DNA from: Gelatoporia subvermispora B
Taxonomy: Eukaryota > Basidiomycota > Agaricomycetes > Polyporales > Gelatoporiaceae
Length of the DNA: 64,000 bases
Assembly: GCA_000320605.2 (NCBI GenBank)
Contig: KB445792.1
Coordinates: forward strand, 2,504,717-2,568,716
Reading direction: 5' to 3'
How positions within the stretch are numbered: the first letter of the stretch is position 1; every line of letters begins with the position of its first letter. The notes below the pieces were generated by a model. It was not told the origin of the DNA, did no database searches, and saw only the letters and a list, made by a program, of their open reading frames with translations. Shown one piece after another: positions 1 through 11,649 of the stretch. The position numbers were made by a program, and so were the translations under genes.

Positions 1-780
1 TTCACAGACGGACCCTGGCGAGACACACAAGTGCGCCTTGGATATGATCCCCGTGAAGACCTACAAGCCCGCTTGTACGTCGATCCCCGATCCCTGTCCA
101 TGGCGATTCTCATACAAGCTCGCGCAGCTACCAGCGATTGTATTTCCGAAACCTCAATCACCAAGTCGTCCGACCGTCTGTTGTTGCTCGCCGCCAGGAA
201 GGTCGGAACGAAATGGCAGAACGCACAGCGGGAACATGGCGCGAGGAGGACCGAAGATCGCACATTTTTGACGGTGTCACCGTCACGAGTGAGACAGCAG
301 CATTCCAACTATGCGACATCCAAGACGAGATGCTGAAGGACATGATAGAGGATGAGGAGGACCTTCGTGAGACATGCAATGTTCGTCAATATGATTCTCA
401 AATGTCTCGTCTGTGGCAGTTTCGCTGACGACATGCGCAGGAACGTGACGGGTGGTACTCGACACATACATTTGAGCGCATCAAGACGGTCTTGCGGCAC
501 AAATTCTTCTCGCTGCTCGGCGGACATATCCCAACGCAGGAAGAGTGCGAGAGGCTCCTCATACCACAAGAAGAGACGGGCAAGATCGTGCAGCGCAGGA
601 AGCTGAGGTTCGGCAAGCATAACATGGCAAAAGGAGCCCTTCCGCCAGAAGACGCAGCGGTGAGTCGTCAAGTAAATTCCGATTATTGTGCGATCGACGA
701 GCAATCATTTCGTTCTGTAGGCTCATCGTCTTATGGCCACGATCGAGCAGCGAGCAAGAGAGTATCAGAGCCAGAGATGA
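1..780 (+). CDS. TFC1: TFIIIC subunit of Tau95/Sfc1 type, 3' part
   Basis: C-terminal part of the RNA polymerase III factor TFIIIC subunit that helps bind tRNA and 5S gene promoters; the 5' end lies outside the window. Exons read 1-74, 128-380, 441-659 and 721-780, with phases that agree. Family signatures are GPWRDTQVRLGYDPRED followed across the first intron by ARFYQRLYFRN, which is the conserved block of the Tau95/TFIIIC5 C-terminal domain. A second block, DGWYSTHTFERIK, follows the second intron. The last exon, 721-780, is short and basic and ends at a TGA. Identity rests on remembered motif similarity, not on a search. It converges on RPL29 downstream. Confidence 0.85.
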
Positions 781-1104
781 TTGTTTTCCATACACATCGT
801 GTCTAGTTGGTATCAGCCAAAGTGTACTTTTCGACTCACCTGGACTACAACTGGGCCATTTGTTGCAACCGAGGCAGGCAAACCAACTCGAGAAGTGCAC
901 GCATGTATAACAGAGTGTTTATGGTGTTTTCCATTACCGCGTGGCTGGGTCTAAGCATACTGCAGAACGCATACGCATGGTGGTGGTGGTTTTCGTGACG
1001 ACATGCCGCTCGCACATGAAGGTTCTGACCAGCACAGGCCTCCAAGGCGATCCTTTAACGCAAGCTCCTGCTCCCTCCCTCGTAGACGCTAGGAGTCGGA
1101 GAAC
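781..1104. other. intergenic, convergent 3' ends
   Basis: Lies between the 3' ends of the TFIIIC subunit and RPL29 genes. I see only presumed 3' UTR sequence and no gene. Confidence 0.6.
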
Positions 1105-1514
1105 TTATGCGGATGCCTTCTGCTCGGCGCGGGCCTGGCGCTGAGATTGAAGTCAGGACCCTGCGAGGAATGCGACTGCAAACGAAACATACCGAGCCGG
1201 CGAGTGCGTATCGAGCGTTGCGGCGGAACTGCACCAGAATGTCGGTTCATTATTGAGTCAAATTAGAGCCTTAAATTCAGCGTACCTTGAGGTCAACCTG
1301 TATAACCATAGGGTCAACATATATGCACGAAACGAGCGGATTCGGTACGTACACCCTTCATAGAACGTGCCCGGTGGCTCGTAGGCTTCTTGATACCATT
1401 GCGGTGAGCCTTCTTGTTTTGGTTGTGGTTGGTATGGCTGGAACGCGCGGACCGTCAGCATCTCCCCCTGCACATTTCAGACCTCGCGGGAGCGTACTTC
1501 TTGGACTTGGCCAT
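1105..1514 (-). CDS. RPL29: 60S ribosomal protein L29 (eL29)
   Basis: Very small basic protein of the large ribosomal subunit, 61 residues, hidden in five short exons on the minus strand: 1498-1514, 1353-1437, 1286-1297, 1193-1228 and 1105-1140. The start reads MAKSKNHTNHNQNKKAHRNG, the nearly invariant eL29 N-terminus; then come KKPTSHRARSMKG and FRRNARYALAGS. The third exon is only 12 nt and encodes VDLK. All introns have GT-AG ends, all phases agree, and the exon total is 186 nt. It is transcribed away from LEU1 across a gap of 299 bp, so the two genes probably share a promoter region. No reading frame longer than 30 codons shows this gene, so frame-based annotation would miss it. Confidence 0.93.
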
Positions 1515-1734
1515 GGCGACGTCGGGGCGGTCTTGAGGATGCGGCTCGTGCGGCGTGCGCTATACCAGTCCTGGGAAAATGGGCCCGCGGTGGCTGAGGA
1601 ACTGTGCAGTTGCTGCGCACGTGGCAGTCAGAGCCTGGGCATGCAGCAGTTGCCGAACTGCAGGCACGCGCGTCACTATCACGTGCTCGGGAGTTGTCGG
1701 CCGAGCGTCTAGAGCGCTACCCCATCCTATTGAA

Positions 1735-1750
1735 TGACTCGAATCAGTCA
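1735..1750. promoter_or_regulatory. possible Gcn4/CPC1-type site, TGACTC inverted pair
   Basis: TGACTCGAATCAGTCA sits about 64 bp upstream of the LEU1 start and 220 bp upstream of RPL29. TGACTC is the core of the general amino-acid control element of fungi. Function is inferred from position and from the match only. Confidence 0.4.
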
Positions 1751-1813
1751 TAGCACATATAGCTGCAGCCACCCCCGCATCGATCTCCACGACTCGACCG
1801 CCCGCTCACCAAT

Positions 1814-4522
1814 ATGCCTGCTCCCGTTCAGCAGCCTCGCACGCTTTACGACAAGATCTGGGATGACCATGTCATGTCAGTACAAGTCGAAATTTAGCCG
1901 ACTTGACGTATGCTGACGCTTCGAAATGGTGGCAGCGATGTCCAGGAGGGCGGACTCGCGCTCATCTATATTGACCGGTATGAGTCATGTTACTGCATGT
2001 CTCGACATTATGCTGAGCATGAGGGACCTTCAGACACTTGACGCACGAAGTGACCAGTCCGCAGGCATTCGAGGGGCTGTAAGTGCTTATGCGTTCCGCC
2101 TTTAGCAGACAATTCATGAGTGCGGCAGGCGGAACGCTGGTCGTCGTGTACGGCGCCCGGATTGCACGCTCGCTACTGTGGACCACAATATACCGTAAGT
2201 CGATTTATTCGAGTTGAAGCTCTAGGCATCCTGACGATCTCACCCGCTTCAGCACTGCGTCGCGAAAGAATTTCACTACTGTACAGAACTTCATCGCGGA
2301 ACCGGACTCCCGCGCACAATGCCAGGCACTCGAGGAGAATGTCAAGGAATTTGGTCTCACGTATTTCGGAATGACCGACCGACGGCAAGGTGAGCAGCTG
2401 ACCGATGGTATTCTTGGGACGTGTACTGAGAAGTGGGTTTTATTTAGGTATTGTACATATTATTGGTCCTGAACAAGGTTTCACCGTGAGCATCGTCTTA
2501 CTCAAACTATGGGAAGCACACTAACTCATCCGTGAAGCTCCCTGGTATCACCTGCGTCTGCGGTGACTCTCACACGTCCAGTATGTGGTCCCTCCATCCG
2601 AAGGGGGTGTCATTGGATGATCTAAACTTTCCACAGCGCATGGCGCGTTCGGCTCTCTCGCATTCGGAATGGGAACATCTGAGGTCGAGCATGTCATGGC
2701 CACTCAGACCTTACCTCAGAAGAAGAGCAAGAACATGCGGATCACGGTCGATGGCACGCTCCACGAAGGTGTCACCTCCAAGGATGTCATCCTGCACATC
2801 ATCGGTGTCATAGGCACTGCAGGAGGTACTGGCTGCGTCATTGAGTACGCCGGATCGGTCATCCGCGGATTCAGCATGGAGGCGCGGATGAGTATCTGCA
2901 ACATGTCCATTGAAGCCGGCGCGCGTGCGGGCATGGTCGCGCCTGACGATATCACTTTCGCGTATTTGCGCAACCGCCCGCTGGCGCCCAAGGGCGAGCT
3001 CTGGGACCGCGCGGAGGCATACTGGCGCACGCTCAAGTCTGACGAAGACGCGAAGTTTGACGTTGAGGTCAACATCCGCGCAGAGGACATCCTGCCGACA
3101 GTCACCTGGGGTACGTCGCCACAGGACGTCGTCCCTGTCACTGGGACGGTGCCCGACCCGGAGAAGATCACGGATGCGAGCAGGCGCGCTGCAGTCGAGC
3201 GTGCGCTGAAGTACATGGGCCTCACACCGAACACCCCAATGGAGGAGGTCAAAATCGATAAAGTGTTCATTGGCTCGTGCACGAACTCGCGCATTGAGGA
3301 CTTGCGCTCCGCCGCGAAGATCATCCTGGCTGCCGGCCCTGACGCGAAGGTTGCGGACGGCGTGTACGCAATGATTGTCCCCGGCTCGGGTTTGGTGAAA
3401 CAGCACGCCGAGGCGGAGGGCCTCGACGTGATCTTCAAGCGCGCCGGATTCGACTGGCGTGAGGCCGGTTGCTCGATGTGCTTGGGCATGAACCCCGACC
3501 AGCTCAAGCCCGGCGAGCGCTGCGCGAGCACGAGCAACCGTAACTTCGAGGGACGTCAGGGTCCGGGTGGGAGGACGCACCTACTCAGCCCTGCGATGGC
3601 TGTAGCTGCAGCCATAACTGGCCGATTGACTGACGTGCGCAAGTTCCTTGGTGTTGATGTGGCACCGGGACCCAAACTCAAGCTGGCGAACGCGTTGGAC
3701 TTCTTGAATGACCCCGTGCTGCCCCCTCCCGAGCCGCAGTCCATCGTCAAGTCCGATGTATCTCCCGATACTCCGCTACCGCCGACCAGCACACCTTCTA
3801 CCGTTCCGAAGTTCACCGTTCTGAAGGGCATCGCGGCGCCGCTGCATATGGAGAATGTGGACACGGACAAGATCATTCCCGCGAGATTCTTGAAAACCTT
3901 GAAGCGGACGGGCTTGGGCAGCGCCCTGTTCTTCAGTCTGCGCAAGGACCCCGAGACTGGTAAAGACACGGACTTTGTGCTCAACCGCGAGCCATACACC
4001 CGCTCGAAGATCCTGGTTGTTGACAAGCACAACTTTGGATGTGGAAGCTCTCGTGAACACGCTCCATGGGCTCTGTGAGTCCTTCACGGCTCTGTGCTCT
4101 ACTTACTCTGACCATAGTATAGGAACGACTTTGGTATTCGTTGCATCATTGCGCCGAGTTTCGGAGATATCTTCCGGAGCAACTCGTTCCAGAACCAGAT
4201 GCTGCCGATTGTCCTATCAGAAGAGGAGTGCCGCGTTCTGGCTGAGGACGCAGAGGCCGGAGAGGAGTTGGAGGTCGATCTGGAGAAGCAGGAGATTCGG
4301 CGTCAAAACGGCAAGCCCGCCATTCCCTTCACGGTCGAGCCGTTCCGCCGGCACTGCCTGCTGAATGGGCTGGACGACATTGCTCTCACGCTGCAGAAGG
4401 TGGACAAGATTGAGGAGTTCGAGCTTCGGCGGAGTGAGAGATGGCCGTGGCTGGACGGGTTCGGCTACAAGGGTACCAAGATCCCGGTAGCTGTGGAAAA
4501 GAAGGCCAAGATGGAATGGTAA
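1814..4522 (+). CDS. LEU1: 3-isopropylmalate dehydratase (isopropylmalate isomerase)
   Basis: Second step of leucine synthesis: isomerises 2-isopropylmalate to 3-isopropylmalate with a [4Fe-4S] cluster. Exons are 1814-1875, 1936-1977, 2034-2078, 2129-2194, 2253-2389, 2448-2485, 2538-2580, 2637-4074 and 4123-4522, giving 756 residues. The N-terminus reads [12 protein letters not shown], then [16 protein letters not shown]. Cluster-binding cysteines lie in the [13 protein letters not shown] and [12 protein letters not shown] motifs. The small swivel domain follows a proline/serine-rich linker and carries [14 protein letters not shown]. The large and small subunits are thus fused, as in other fungi. 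Seven small introns crowd the first 830 bp, then one 1.4-kb exon follows. The first intron uses GTCAGT as donor. The start codon has no in-frame competitor upstream. Confidence 0.97.
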
Positions 4523-5037
4523 ACTTGCATCGACGGTCGCTGACACATGTAAAAACACTTGTACTTTGCGGAATCTAAACGGAAGTTTTCGCGGCGTGTT
4601 GTCCTCGCTGATCTCGAGGTTCGAAATGCGTGTCATCGACACCGTTGTTATCCAGGCACGTCTCCGTCATTTGCTCGTTTGGCTGAAATGTCTGCCGCTG
4701 AAAGCCGACAGTGTGCGTCATGTCTAGCTCATCGGCTTGCTGTATTATTCTTCCGTGGCTGAGACCAACGAAATGAAAGTGGTAAATTGCCTTTGTATCC
4801 TAAATTAAGATTGTGAACGCCGTCGTCGGAATGGAGCGGGCTGCGGGAGGAGGGGGCGGAGCACGTGCGGTGCGTCAGATCCAGTTCGGAAGGCGGAGGC
4901 AGCGGGCGCAGAGCGCAGACCTGTGCCTCTGACAATTCGGCTGTAACAATATCTCCTTGTCACTCTTCATCCATCATACATGTCTTCCCACTTTTTGTCC
5001 TCGACGAACCTCTTACTCTTGTAGACGAACCTTCACG
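4523..5037. other. intergenic, LEU1 3' region and next promoter
   Basis: I see no gene. It holds the LEU1 3' UTR and the presumed promoter of the gene starting at 5038, with a pyrimidine-rich stretch just before that ATG. Confidence 0.6.
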
Positions 5038-8000
5038 ATGAGCACTGTCAGCCTGCAGATGCAGACAGCTCCGGTATACCCCCTATCACGCGAGGATAGC
5101 GCCTTCAGCGATAGCATCGGTGCGCATATAGTCTGATTTCTTGAGGTGAACCGAGTCGACTGACCCCTACAAAGCCACAGCCATCCCTCAAGCACGCCCG
5201 AACGTCGTGCGCCGCGAGACAGACTACATCCTCTCCTACTACCAGTCCGAACACGCGGGTCGATCGTACTTTGCTCCTGATGCCCCGGACGATGAAGAAA
5301 GGCCCTCTCTCGCCCGTGGCGCTTCAGTCACCTCTCAATCATCGTCAGAGTACTCCTCGGACTCGGGGGACCGCCTTACTGATGGCACCGCACCTGATGA
5401 AGGCGCCCGCAGACGCCCGCAGGCCGCTGCGGTAACTCGACATACACGACGGCCGAGCCAGCCGTCGGAGGGCAGTGCAGACCGGCGTCGTCTCGCCATC
5501 GTCGAGCTCGACTTCCCGTCGTCTTCTTCGCATCTGGACAACTCGGGTATGCACAACACCGAACACAGCTTGGCAGCTCGGGGCCTCCTGTCGCGACGGG
5601 GAATTCATGTCGAAGGATTGGCGCTCGTCGCGCCCCCGGACGCGTCGCCACGCACGTATACGGACTTGACTCCCCCGCCCTCGGCGCCCATCGTCACTGA
5701 ACGAGTTAATATGGCCTCTCAAATGGGGTCGCATCACCGCTCGGCGTCGGAGGCCATCACAGCCAAACCGCAGTCAAGGCTGCACCACAAATCCTCGCGC
5801 GATGTTGGCATCGTGGGCACAGCGTATAAGAGACCAGGAGGGATGAGTCCTCGTCCAGACGAACAACGCTCGCAGCCGAACACAGATATGTTGGGCGTAC
5901 CCGTCTTCCAGACACCGACCAAGTCACGGTCTCCGTCGCCCGCCGCCCGGAGTGCAGAACCGGAGGTCGTAGACCAGGGTCAGGGGCGATACTCTCTTCC
6001 TACGTTGACTGCACGTTTTGGGTCGAAAGAGCCCGTGACGACTCCCGGGATCGGTGAATATAAGGACATCTCCCAGCCTGTCATTGGCCCTGTTGTTGTC
6101 GGCATTACATCGGACATGCTGTGGCAAGAGCCTTCACAGAGTCCGGGCACCCTCTCGCCTTCAATCAGCAGCTCTGCAACACGAGTCACGACTCCATCTA
6201 GTCGGTCTTCATACTCTCCATCTCCTTACTTGTACTACGAGCCAGGCGTGCATTCTACCGCCGGGCCTCTCCCAGCCCCTCCGCGGTCAATTTTTGATGA
6301 GACGAACGATGTAGTTCCATCCAGCTCGGCAGCACCTCCTCGTCCACCTCGACTTGATCGAGCAGCACCTAAGCGAGACATTGCGGCTATTAAGGAGGCC
6401 CTTCAATTACCAAAGTCGGTGTCAGAAGTGCTGGCTTCGAGATCACAGCAGGATTTGCACGATGTCTCGGATTTGCATGGTGTAGATCGCCATTTTAGTC
6501 CGGAACATGCAAAGGAAGAGCAGACCAAGTAAGTCGCCTCGTACGTCTGACACGTGCAGTGTCGCTAAACAATTAGCAGTGCGCCTAGCTCCTCCCCCGT
6601 CCTTGAAAGACCTGTTCATGTCCGGGAGGGGGCATTTCCTCCCTCTAAGATCATAGGCCCTCGCGCACCTGAGTCAGGTGCTCATATCCGGAGAGCCCAA
6701 TCACCCCCGACCACGACGTCAGTGCCAAATCCCGTTGTCTTTGTTCAGGAACCGTTGCAAGAAGAGCAGAGCGACAGGGACTTCGAATCGCCTGTGAAGG
6801 TGGAGGCTTCCTTGCCCGTGCCTGAAGAGGAGAGCTCAGCGTTGCGACATGAAAGCAGCTGGGTCAGTCTGAGACACGACGACTTTCCACAGCCAGCTGT
6901 CTCGCCCCGCAAGCGCTCAGAGCTCCTCCCAAGTCTTTCTAGATCAACCACGCCATCTTCGACTTCGTCTGCGTTGTCACCTCCAGTTCCTCCGAAAAGC
7001 GGTAGAGGCTCGGACGATGAAAGAGCGACCTCACCTAGTGGGAAGGCCAAACGGAGCACATTTTCTAACTTCAAGCGGTTCTCGGCACTTCCTCGGACAC
7101 CCTCTGCATTGTCAGTGAAGAAGTCACCAAGTCCGCGGGCCTCTCGCACCCCGTCGCCATCTGTGATACATCACAGGGTGTCTCCTAGACTGAGAATCAG
7201 GTCTGCATGGCCAGATGCTATGCAATGTCATGAGATTGCGAGTATGCGAAGTGCACTTGAACGATCTATGTGCTACGCGCAGAAGATCAACGAACTGGCG
7301 AGGTACGAATGCGGTTTGTCCGAATGGGTGATCAGCATGTCCCGCGGTACGTTCCACTTATTCCATTCTGACACGTTGTGTTGATGATAAGGTCCTCAGT
7401 GCGTACTAATCATGCCAGTTCGACAAATGTGTCTGGCCCCTTAATGCTGTCCACACTAAGTGTGACTGCACAACCTCGACATGCCTCCCGCAGCTCTATG
7501 GGCTCAGAAGCCACCTTCCCGACTCGGCCGGACGCGTTCACAGCGACGGATCTGTCCATACGCCCGATCGATACCACCGCGCCTACCGCCGCACCACCCT
7601 CATTACCTTACCCCTCTTTGGCTCAGAGCCCAACTCGCAGACCGCCCGTTCGTTCATCAACAATCATGATGGGTTCTCCTTCACGAACTCTCCAGTTACC
7701 GCTCCTGCCCGTAGGCAAGTCCAACGGGACTGGGTTCTTCTCGTCGATTGGACGAAAGTCTAGCGTGAAGCGGGACAAGAGCAGCCTGCCGCCCACGCCG
7801 GCGACGCCGAGCAGGGTGCTCACAAAGCGTTCACCTAACCAGACTGCGACCGCTGTGCCGAAGCAAATTCCCCTGCAGAGCGCACCATCTGTTCCAGGCG
7901 GTCCTCGCGCAGCCCCCGGTCGCGTTAAGCGTGCACAGACGATTTCTGTATCTGCTAGTCCACCTGTCTCGGCGCCCGAGCCCATTCCGCCACCCAGCAC

Positions 8001-8256
8001 CAGTGCCCATACCACTCATCGGCAAAGCTCGATGGCGCGACGACCGTCGATATTCGGGCGCTCGAGGGCCTCGGGGCCGACGCCTCCTGTCACGAACAGC
8101 CCGGAGTTCGAGCAGCAGGTTGACAAGCTGCATGATCTCTTGCCGCATGCGGACCGCGCCTTACTGGGTGCATATCTTCGTCGCACTGGTCAGGACATCC
8201 TCGCGATTGGCCAGTATATCGAGGACGAGAAGAACGGCACTCTGCGACGGGAATGA
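5038..8256 (+). CDS. large disordered protein with C-terminal CUE/UBA-like segment
   Basis: Unrecognised fungal protein of 1,017 residues; exons 5038-5119, 5181-6528, 6580-7346 and 7400-8256. Most of it is serine-, proline- and arginine-rich and looks disordered. Two ordered stretches stand out. Near residues 690-730 is a helix-rich block with RSALERSMCYAQKINELARY and CGLSEWV. At the C-terminus (about 970-1017) is EFEQQVDKLHDLLPHADRAL followed by GAYLRRTGQDILAIGQYIED, which resembles a CUE or UBA ubiquitin-binding fold (an LP-like turn and a C-terminal leucine/isoleucine helix). I infer a scaffold or regulator that may bind ubiquitin, but no substrate can be named. The start at 5038 is the first ATG after a pyrimidine-rich leader. 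Confidence 0.8.
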
Positions 8257-8623
8257 TCTACCTTCTTTTTTCTTTTCATCTATGTGCGTGTATCTTGCTT
8301 AGCGACTTGACTTATGCTTTTGTCTTTCTTGATTGCTCCCCCGCGGGCATGTACCCTTGGTTGCCACGGACTCCTATTGATACAGTACATTCCTCTGTGT
8401 ATTATACCCGCTTTCGACCTTGTACAAGTAACATCTGCGTTGCCTTTTGCTAGGAATACATACCACAATCGTTATCGTTGAATAGAAGTTTATGCATGCT
8501 ACTGTCTTCATTGCGGCGCTCTGAATACCCCAGTCACCCGCTTGCCCGCCGGTTGCTGTGCAGAAACTGTGAAGTATCTGGATCAGTCTCAGGGGCTGCT
8601 ATGGCCGGCACCAATTAGGCAAG
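8257..8623. other. intergenic, convergent 3' ends
   Basis: Between two convergent genes; presumed 3' UTRs. I see no gene. Confidence 0.6.
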
Positions 8624-10361
8624 CTATCTACCTCTAGAGACCTGCCGACTGCCACGGGCCTGGGGCAATGACCAAGTGCTGCTGCTACGCGGAGGTTGTC
8701 GATTGGCGCCGTTACCCAGGAGGCTCTCCACCTCGTTCGAACTTCCTGTGTGGTCTGAACGCATCGTGCCTGTGCTTGCAGTTCTGAAGGAACGGTCCAT
8801 CGGCGCGGGGAAGGGCTGTCGCTGGGGCTGGTGCCGAGGCTGCAACGGCTGGGGCTGCCTCCAGGTAGATCCGGGCAAATTTGAAGAACCCATCGAGCGA
8901 TTAACTATGGGAGTTCGCTGGATCTAACGGACAATGTGAGGAGCGAACTCGGCAGCGAACCTGGGACGTACGCCATTGGCTTCCATATTACCGACTACAG
9001 CTCCAACGTCGATATGCGGGCTGCCGCTACCATTACCGGGACCGAAGACCAGTCCAGGCTTAAATTTGGTCGGCTGCTCGATACCAGGCTGTCTCCCTGA
9101 GACGGACGCAGCGAGAGGCGGCGCATTTTCGGCATCGACATTAGCTCCCAATAATGCCTTCCGCTTGATCTTGTCATATTGCAACTGCGAAACCTAAATT
9201 AGCCCATTACACTGTCGACCGACATGAATTTGAGGCGTGCTTTGAGCTTCTGGTATTCCTTGTCTCGCTCCTTTACAGAATCCTGTAATGTGGCTGCTTT
9301 TCTCCTTTCCAGCTCGAGATCGCGCTCAAGTTCTACAAGACTTTAGCATAACTTGACAGAATTTTGAAGCAGTACGCACCGGATACTTTGTTATTGAGGA
9401 GAGATAATTCTCCATTAGCTGACAGGATTAGCAAGGGTCGTCAGCTTGCATTCCAGTCTCTGACAGTACGAAGTTGTTCGCCTTCTCGCACGACATTCTC
9501 CAACTGCTTTTGCAGCTGTGCATTCTTCTCGTTGATGTTCCGCAACACAGCCTGCTGAAATGAACTGAACCTTCCGTCAGACTTACTCTGCATGTCAACC
9601 AAAGGACTTACTGTTCCTGCTGCACTTGGTATTGCCAAAATGACATAGCGCTAGAGACAAAGAACCGGTTGCCGCGCTTGCGAATATATCAAATAGTGGT
9701 TCAATGACGCACCGGCTGCAAATCTCAAGTATGATTGCAGGGTTTAGGCCGGACAGTACTGACTGAAAGACCATGAACGTTTAATATGCAGAGTATATGC
9801 GTGCATACTGACTGTTTTGTAGTCGTTGGAGGGGTGGAGGGAGCAGACCTAAGGTATTCGGTTTCGAAGTCAAGTGCAATATTGTGGTCTTCCGTACCAA
9901 CTTACGACGACGTCATCTCTAGTTGGGAACCGTGAGGGTGAGCTGCATCAGTCACGTTATGAGGAGCTTACGGTTCGGTCAACGACGTCTCACAGGCTAA
10001 GAAGAGTTAGAGCACAGGATAATAGTGGGTATATACGATAAATATCCCACCAGGGCAGAGCCTCGATGCATTGAAGAGTTCATTCGCGCAATCGACTGGT
10101 GCAAGAGATCCGGCGTGATTCCGAGAATTACTCTATTACGACCTTCCGAGTATTCTCACCACAGAATATATGTGAGCCTATACGTGCCAAAAGGATGAGT
10201 ATTTGAGAAGTGCACTCCAAGTTACTTCGCTCCACGTACACGTTGTCTGTGAGCATCAGTATATCAGGTGAGGTTATCAGAGAAGGTATGTCACATACAA
10301 CGACCGCTTTCTCCGTCAGAGCCTTCCTACACGTCAAGCGATTGCATTTCAAATGATCCAT
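8624..10361 (-). CDS. HEI10: HEI10/CCNB1IP1-type RING E3 ligase (meiotic crossover factor)
   Basis: Probable SUMO/ubiquitin E3 ligase of the Zip3/HEI10 family, which marks crossover sites on meiotic chromosomes. Fourteen exons give 342 residues: 10299-10361, 10240-10246, 10160-10177, 10051-10095, 9972-9996, 9906-9918, 9813-9848, 9713-9762, 9612-9650, 9470-9564, 9380-9418, 9241-9332, 8972-9184 and 8624-8917. The N-terminus builds a RING finger from several exons: CNRLTC, TTCSHIFCVDC, then CPACETSL. Next come SVLSGLNPAIILEI and FWQYQVQQE. A coiled coil contains NEKNAQLQKQLENVVRE and ends in EYQKLKLQYDKIKRKALLG. The tail is glycine/proline/serine-rich. Exon 2 is only 7 nt and exon 6 only 13 nt. 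The intron at 9185-9240 appears to be GC-AG. The end of exon 10 is uncertain: 9470 (GT donor) or 9482 (GC donor). Confidence 0.88.
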
Positions 10362-10827
10362 CACTTATATATTGAGTACGCGATCTATCCGTTGAGAAGA
10401 AACAGCCAAGGTAGTGAACAGATCACCGGAGGAAACAACGATGTACAAGCCTGTGTCGCGTTGCTGGCGCTCACGCGTCGCGTCGCGACCACGTGATCGC
10501 GATTCAAATGCAGCGCGAAGGGTTGTCGTCTTGAGGTCCATCATGTTTCTAGCGAAGTAGAATTTCTTTCACCCAGTCTGTTTGGATATCAAGGTCAAAT
10601 ACTTCTTTGGCCAAGAAATACACTCTATGCGCGTTCAAAGACGAGACACCTCAAGTCGATCGGACCCTTCACAGAACAGAACATTGGAACACAAACGTAA
10701 CTCGCGGAATTATGGTAACAAGAACAAAATCGTGATCTGTGTCTTTTTCCTACAATCAATCATGGGACGAAGAAGTACAACGACCAAAAAATTTTACCTA
10801 CTGACTACTGACTACTGAGCATCATGA
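10362..10827. other. HEI10 promoter region
   Basis: Holds the HEI10 upstream region, including an ACGCGT site, and the 3' flank of the RNase H-like gene. I see no gene. Confidence 0.55.
10473..10478. promoter_or_regulatory. ACGCGT (MCB-type) site upstream of HEI10
   Basis: One ACGCGT about 112 bp upstream of the HEI10 start, set in a CG-rich run. MCB sites bind MBF-type Swi4/Swi6/Mbp1 factors in fungi. Function is inferred. Confidence 0.35.
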
Positions 10828-11649
10828 TCACTGTGCTGACGCAACAGGTGCAATACGTGTGGCATGTTTCGCCAGTGAGTCTGCTACCCCCTTATATGCG
10901 CGCGGTATGTGCCAAAAGCCGATATTGATCCTATGCTGATGTTCATGAATGATGATTTCTTCGTCCAACTTCATGAACAAATCAAGATTTGCCGGACGAC
11001 GCCCTTGCACCGTGCACCAATCGTTCTCCTAGAAAAATAGATTGACAGATTGTGCGTAAGTCAAATTTTCACAGATTGGCACAAGTATCGGGGAGAACAA
11101 TAGGCACCAGACCTTCCAACGGGGAAGCCATTCGGTCATGCCCTTCACGACATATTCTGAGTCGGTGGTTACTACCCAGTAAGGCTTGTCTTCCATATGT
11201 CCTGACAGAACTTGAGCAGTTTCGTGTTCATGATCGTCTTCCACATCGCCATTTGACCGTGCATCGCTTAGGAGGCGGAGTCCATAAATTGCCGCAAGTA
11301 GCTCGGCGCGCTGGTTGGACTGCTTTGGGAAGCAGTCAACGGAGTCATCGATGGGGATGGACCACTGGTGGAATTCGGCATCCGTTGCACCAATAGCGGA
11401 ACCTATGCCAGCAGTTGCGTGGCTCTTTCCATTTGAGAGGCAGGCGCCGTCCGTGAAGACAATCCGGTAGTGGTGACACGACTTTTCGGACTCGTACTTG
11501 TAGTGTTGACAGCAGCGAGCGGCGAATTCAGAGCAGCGGGGACAAGTAATCATGAAGTCGTCTTGACCCTCTGCCCAGCCCTCTATCCAAGGGCAGAATT
11601 GGAAACGACGCCCGACAACACCTTCGGCATCGACTACGGGCTGCGACAT
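10828..11649 (-). CDS. RNase H-like protein, copy 1
   Basis: Two exons, 11113-11649 and 10828-11028; 245 residues. A short N-terminal region carries paired cysteines (ITCPRC and AARCCQH), possibly a small zinc-binding element. An RNase H fold follows. Metal-binding acidic residues are visible in order: D in VFTDGACLSNG, E in NQRAELLAAI, D in TTDSEYVVKG, and D in GVADSLAKHA. The fold can therefore in principle cleave RNA of RNA-DNA hybrids, but it may act on other nucleic acids. It is a close paralogue of the gene at 12548-13358, with the same intron position. An upstream non-coding exon is possible; no in-frame ATG precedes 11649. Confidence 0.8.

Noticed and set aside
2711..3580. Minus-strand frames of more than 270 codons opposite LEU1
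   Set aside because: Antisense shadows of a strongly biased coding exon.
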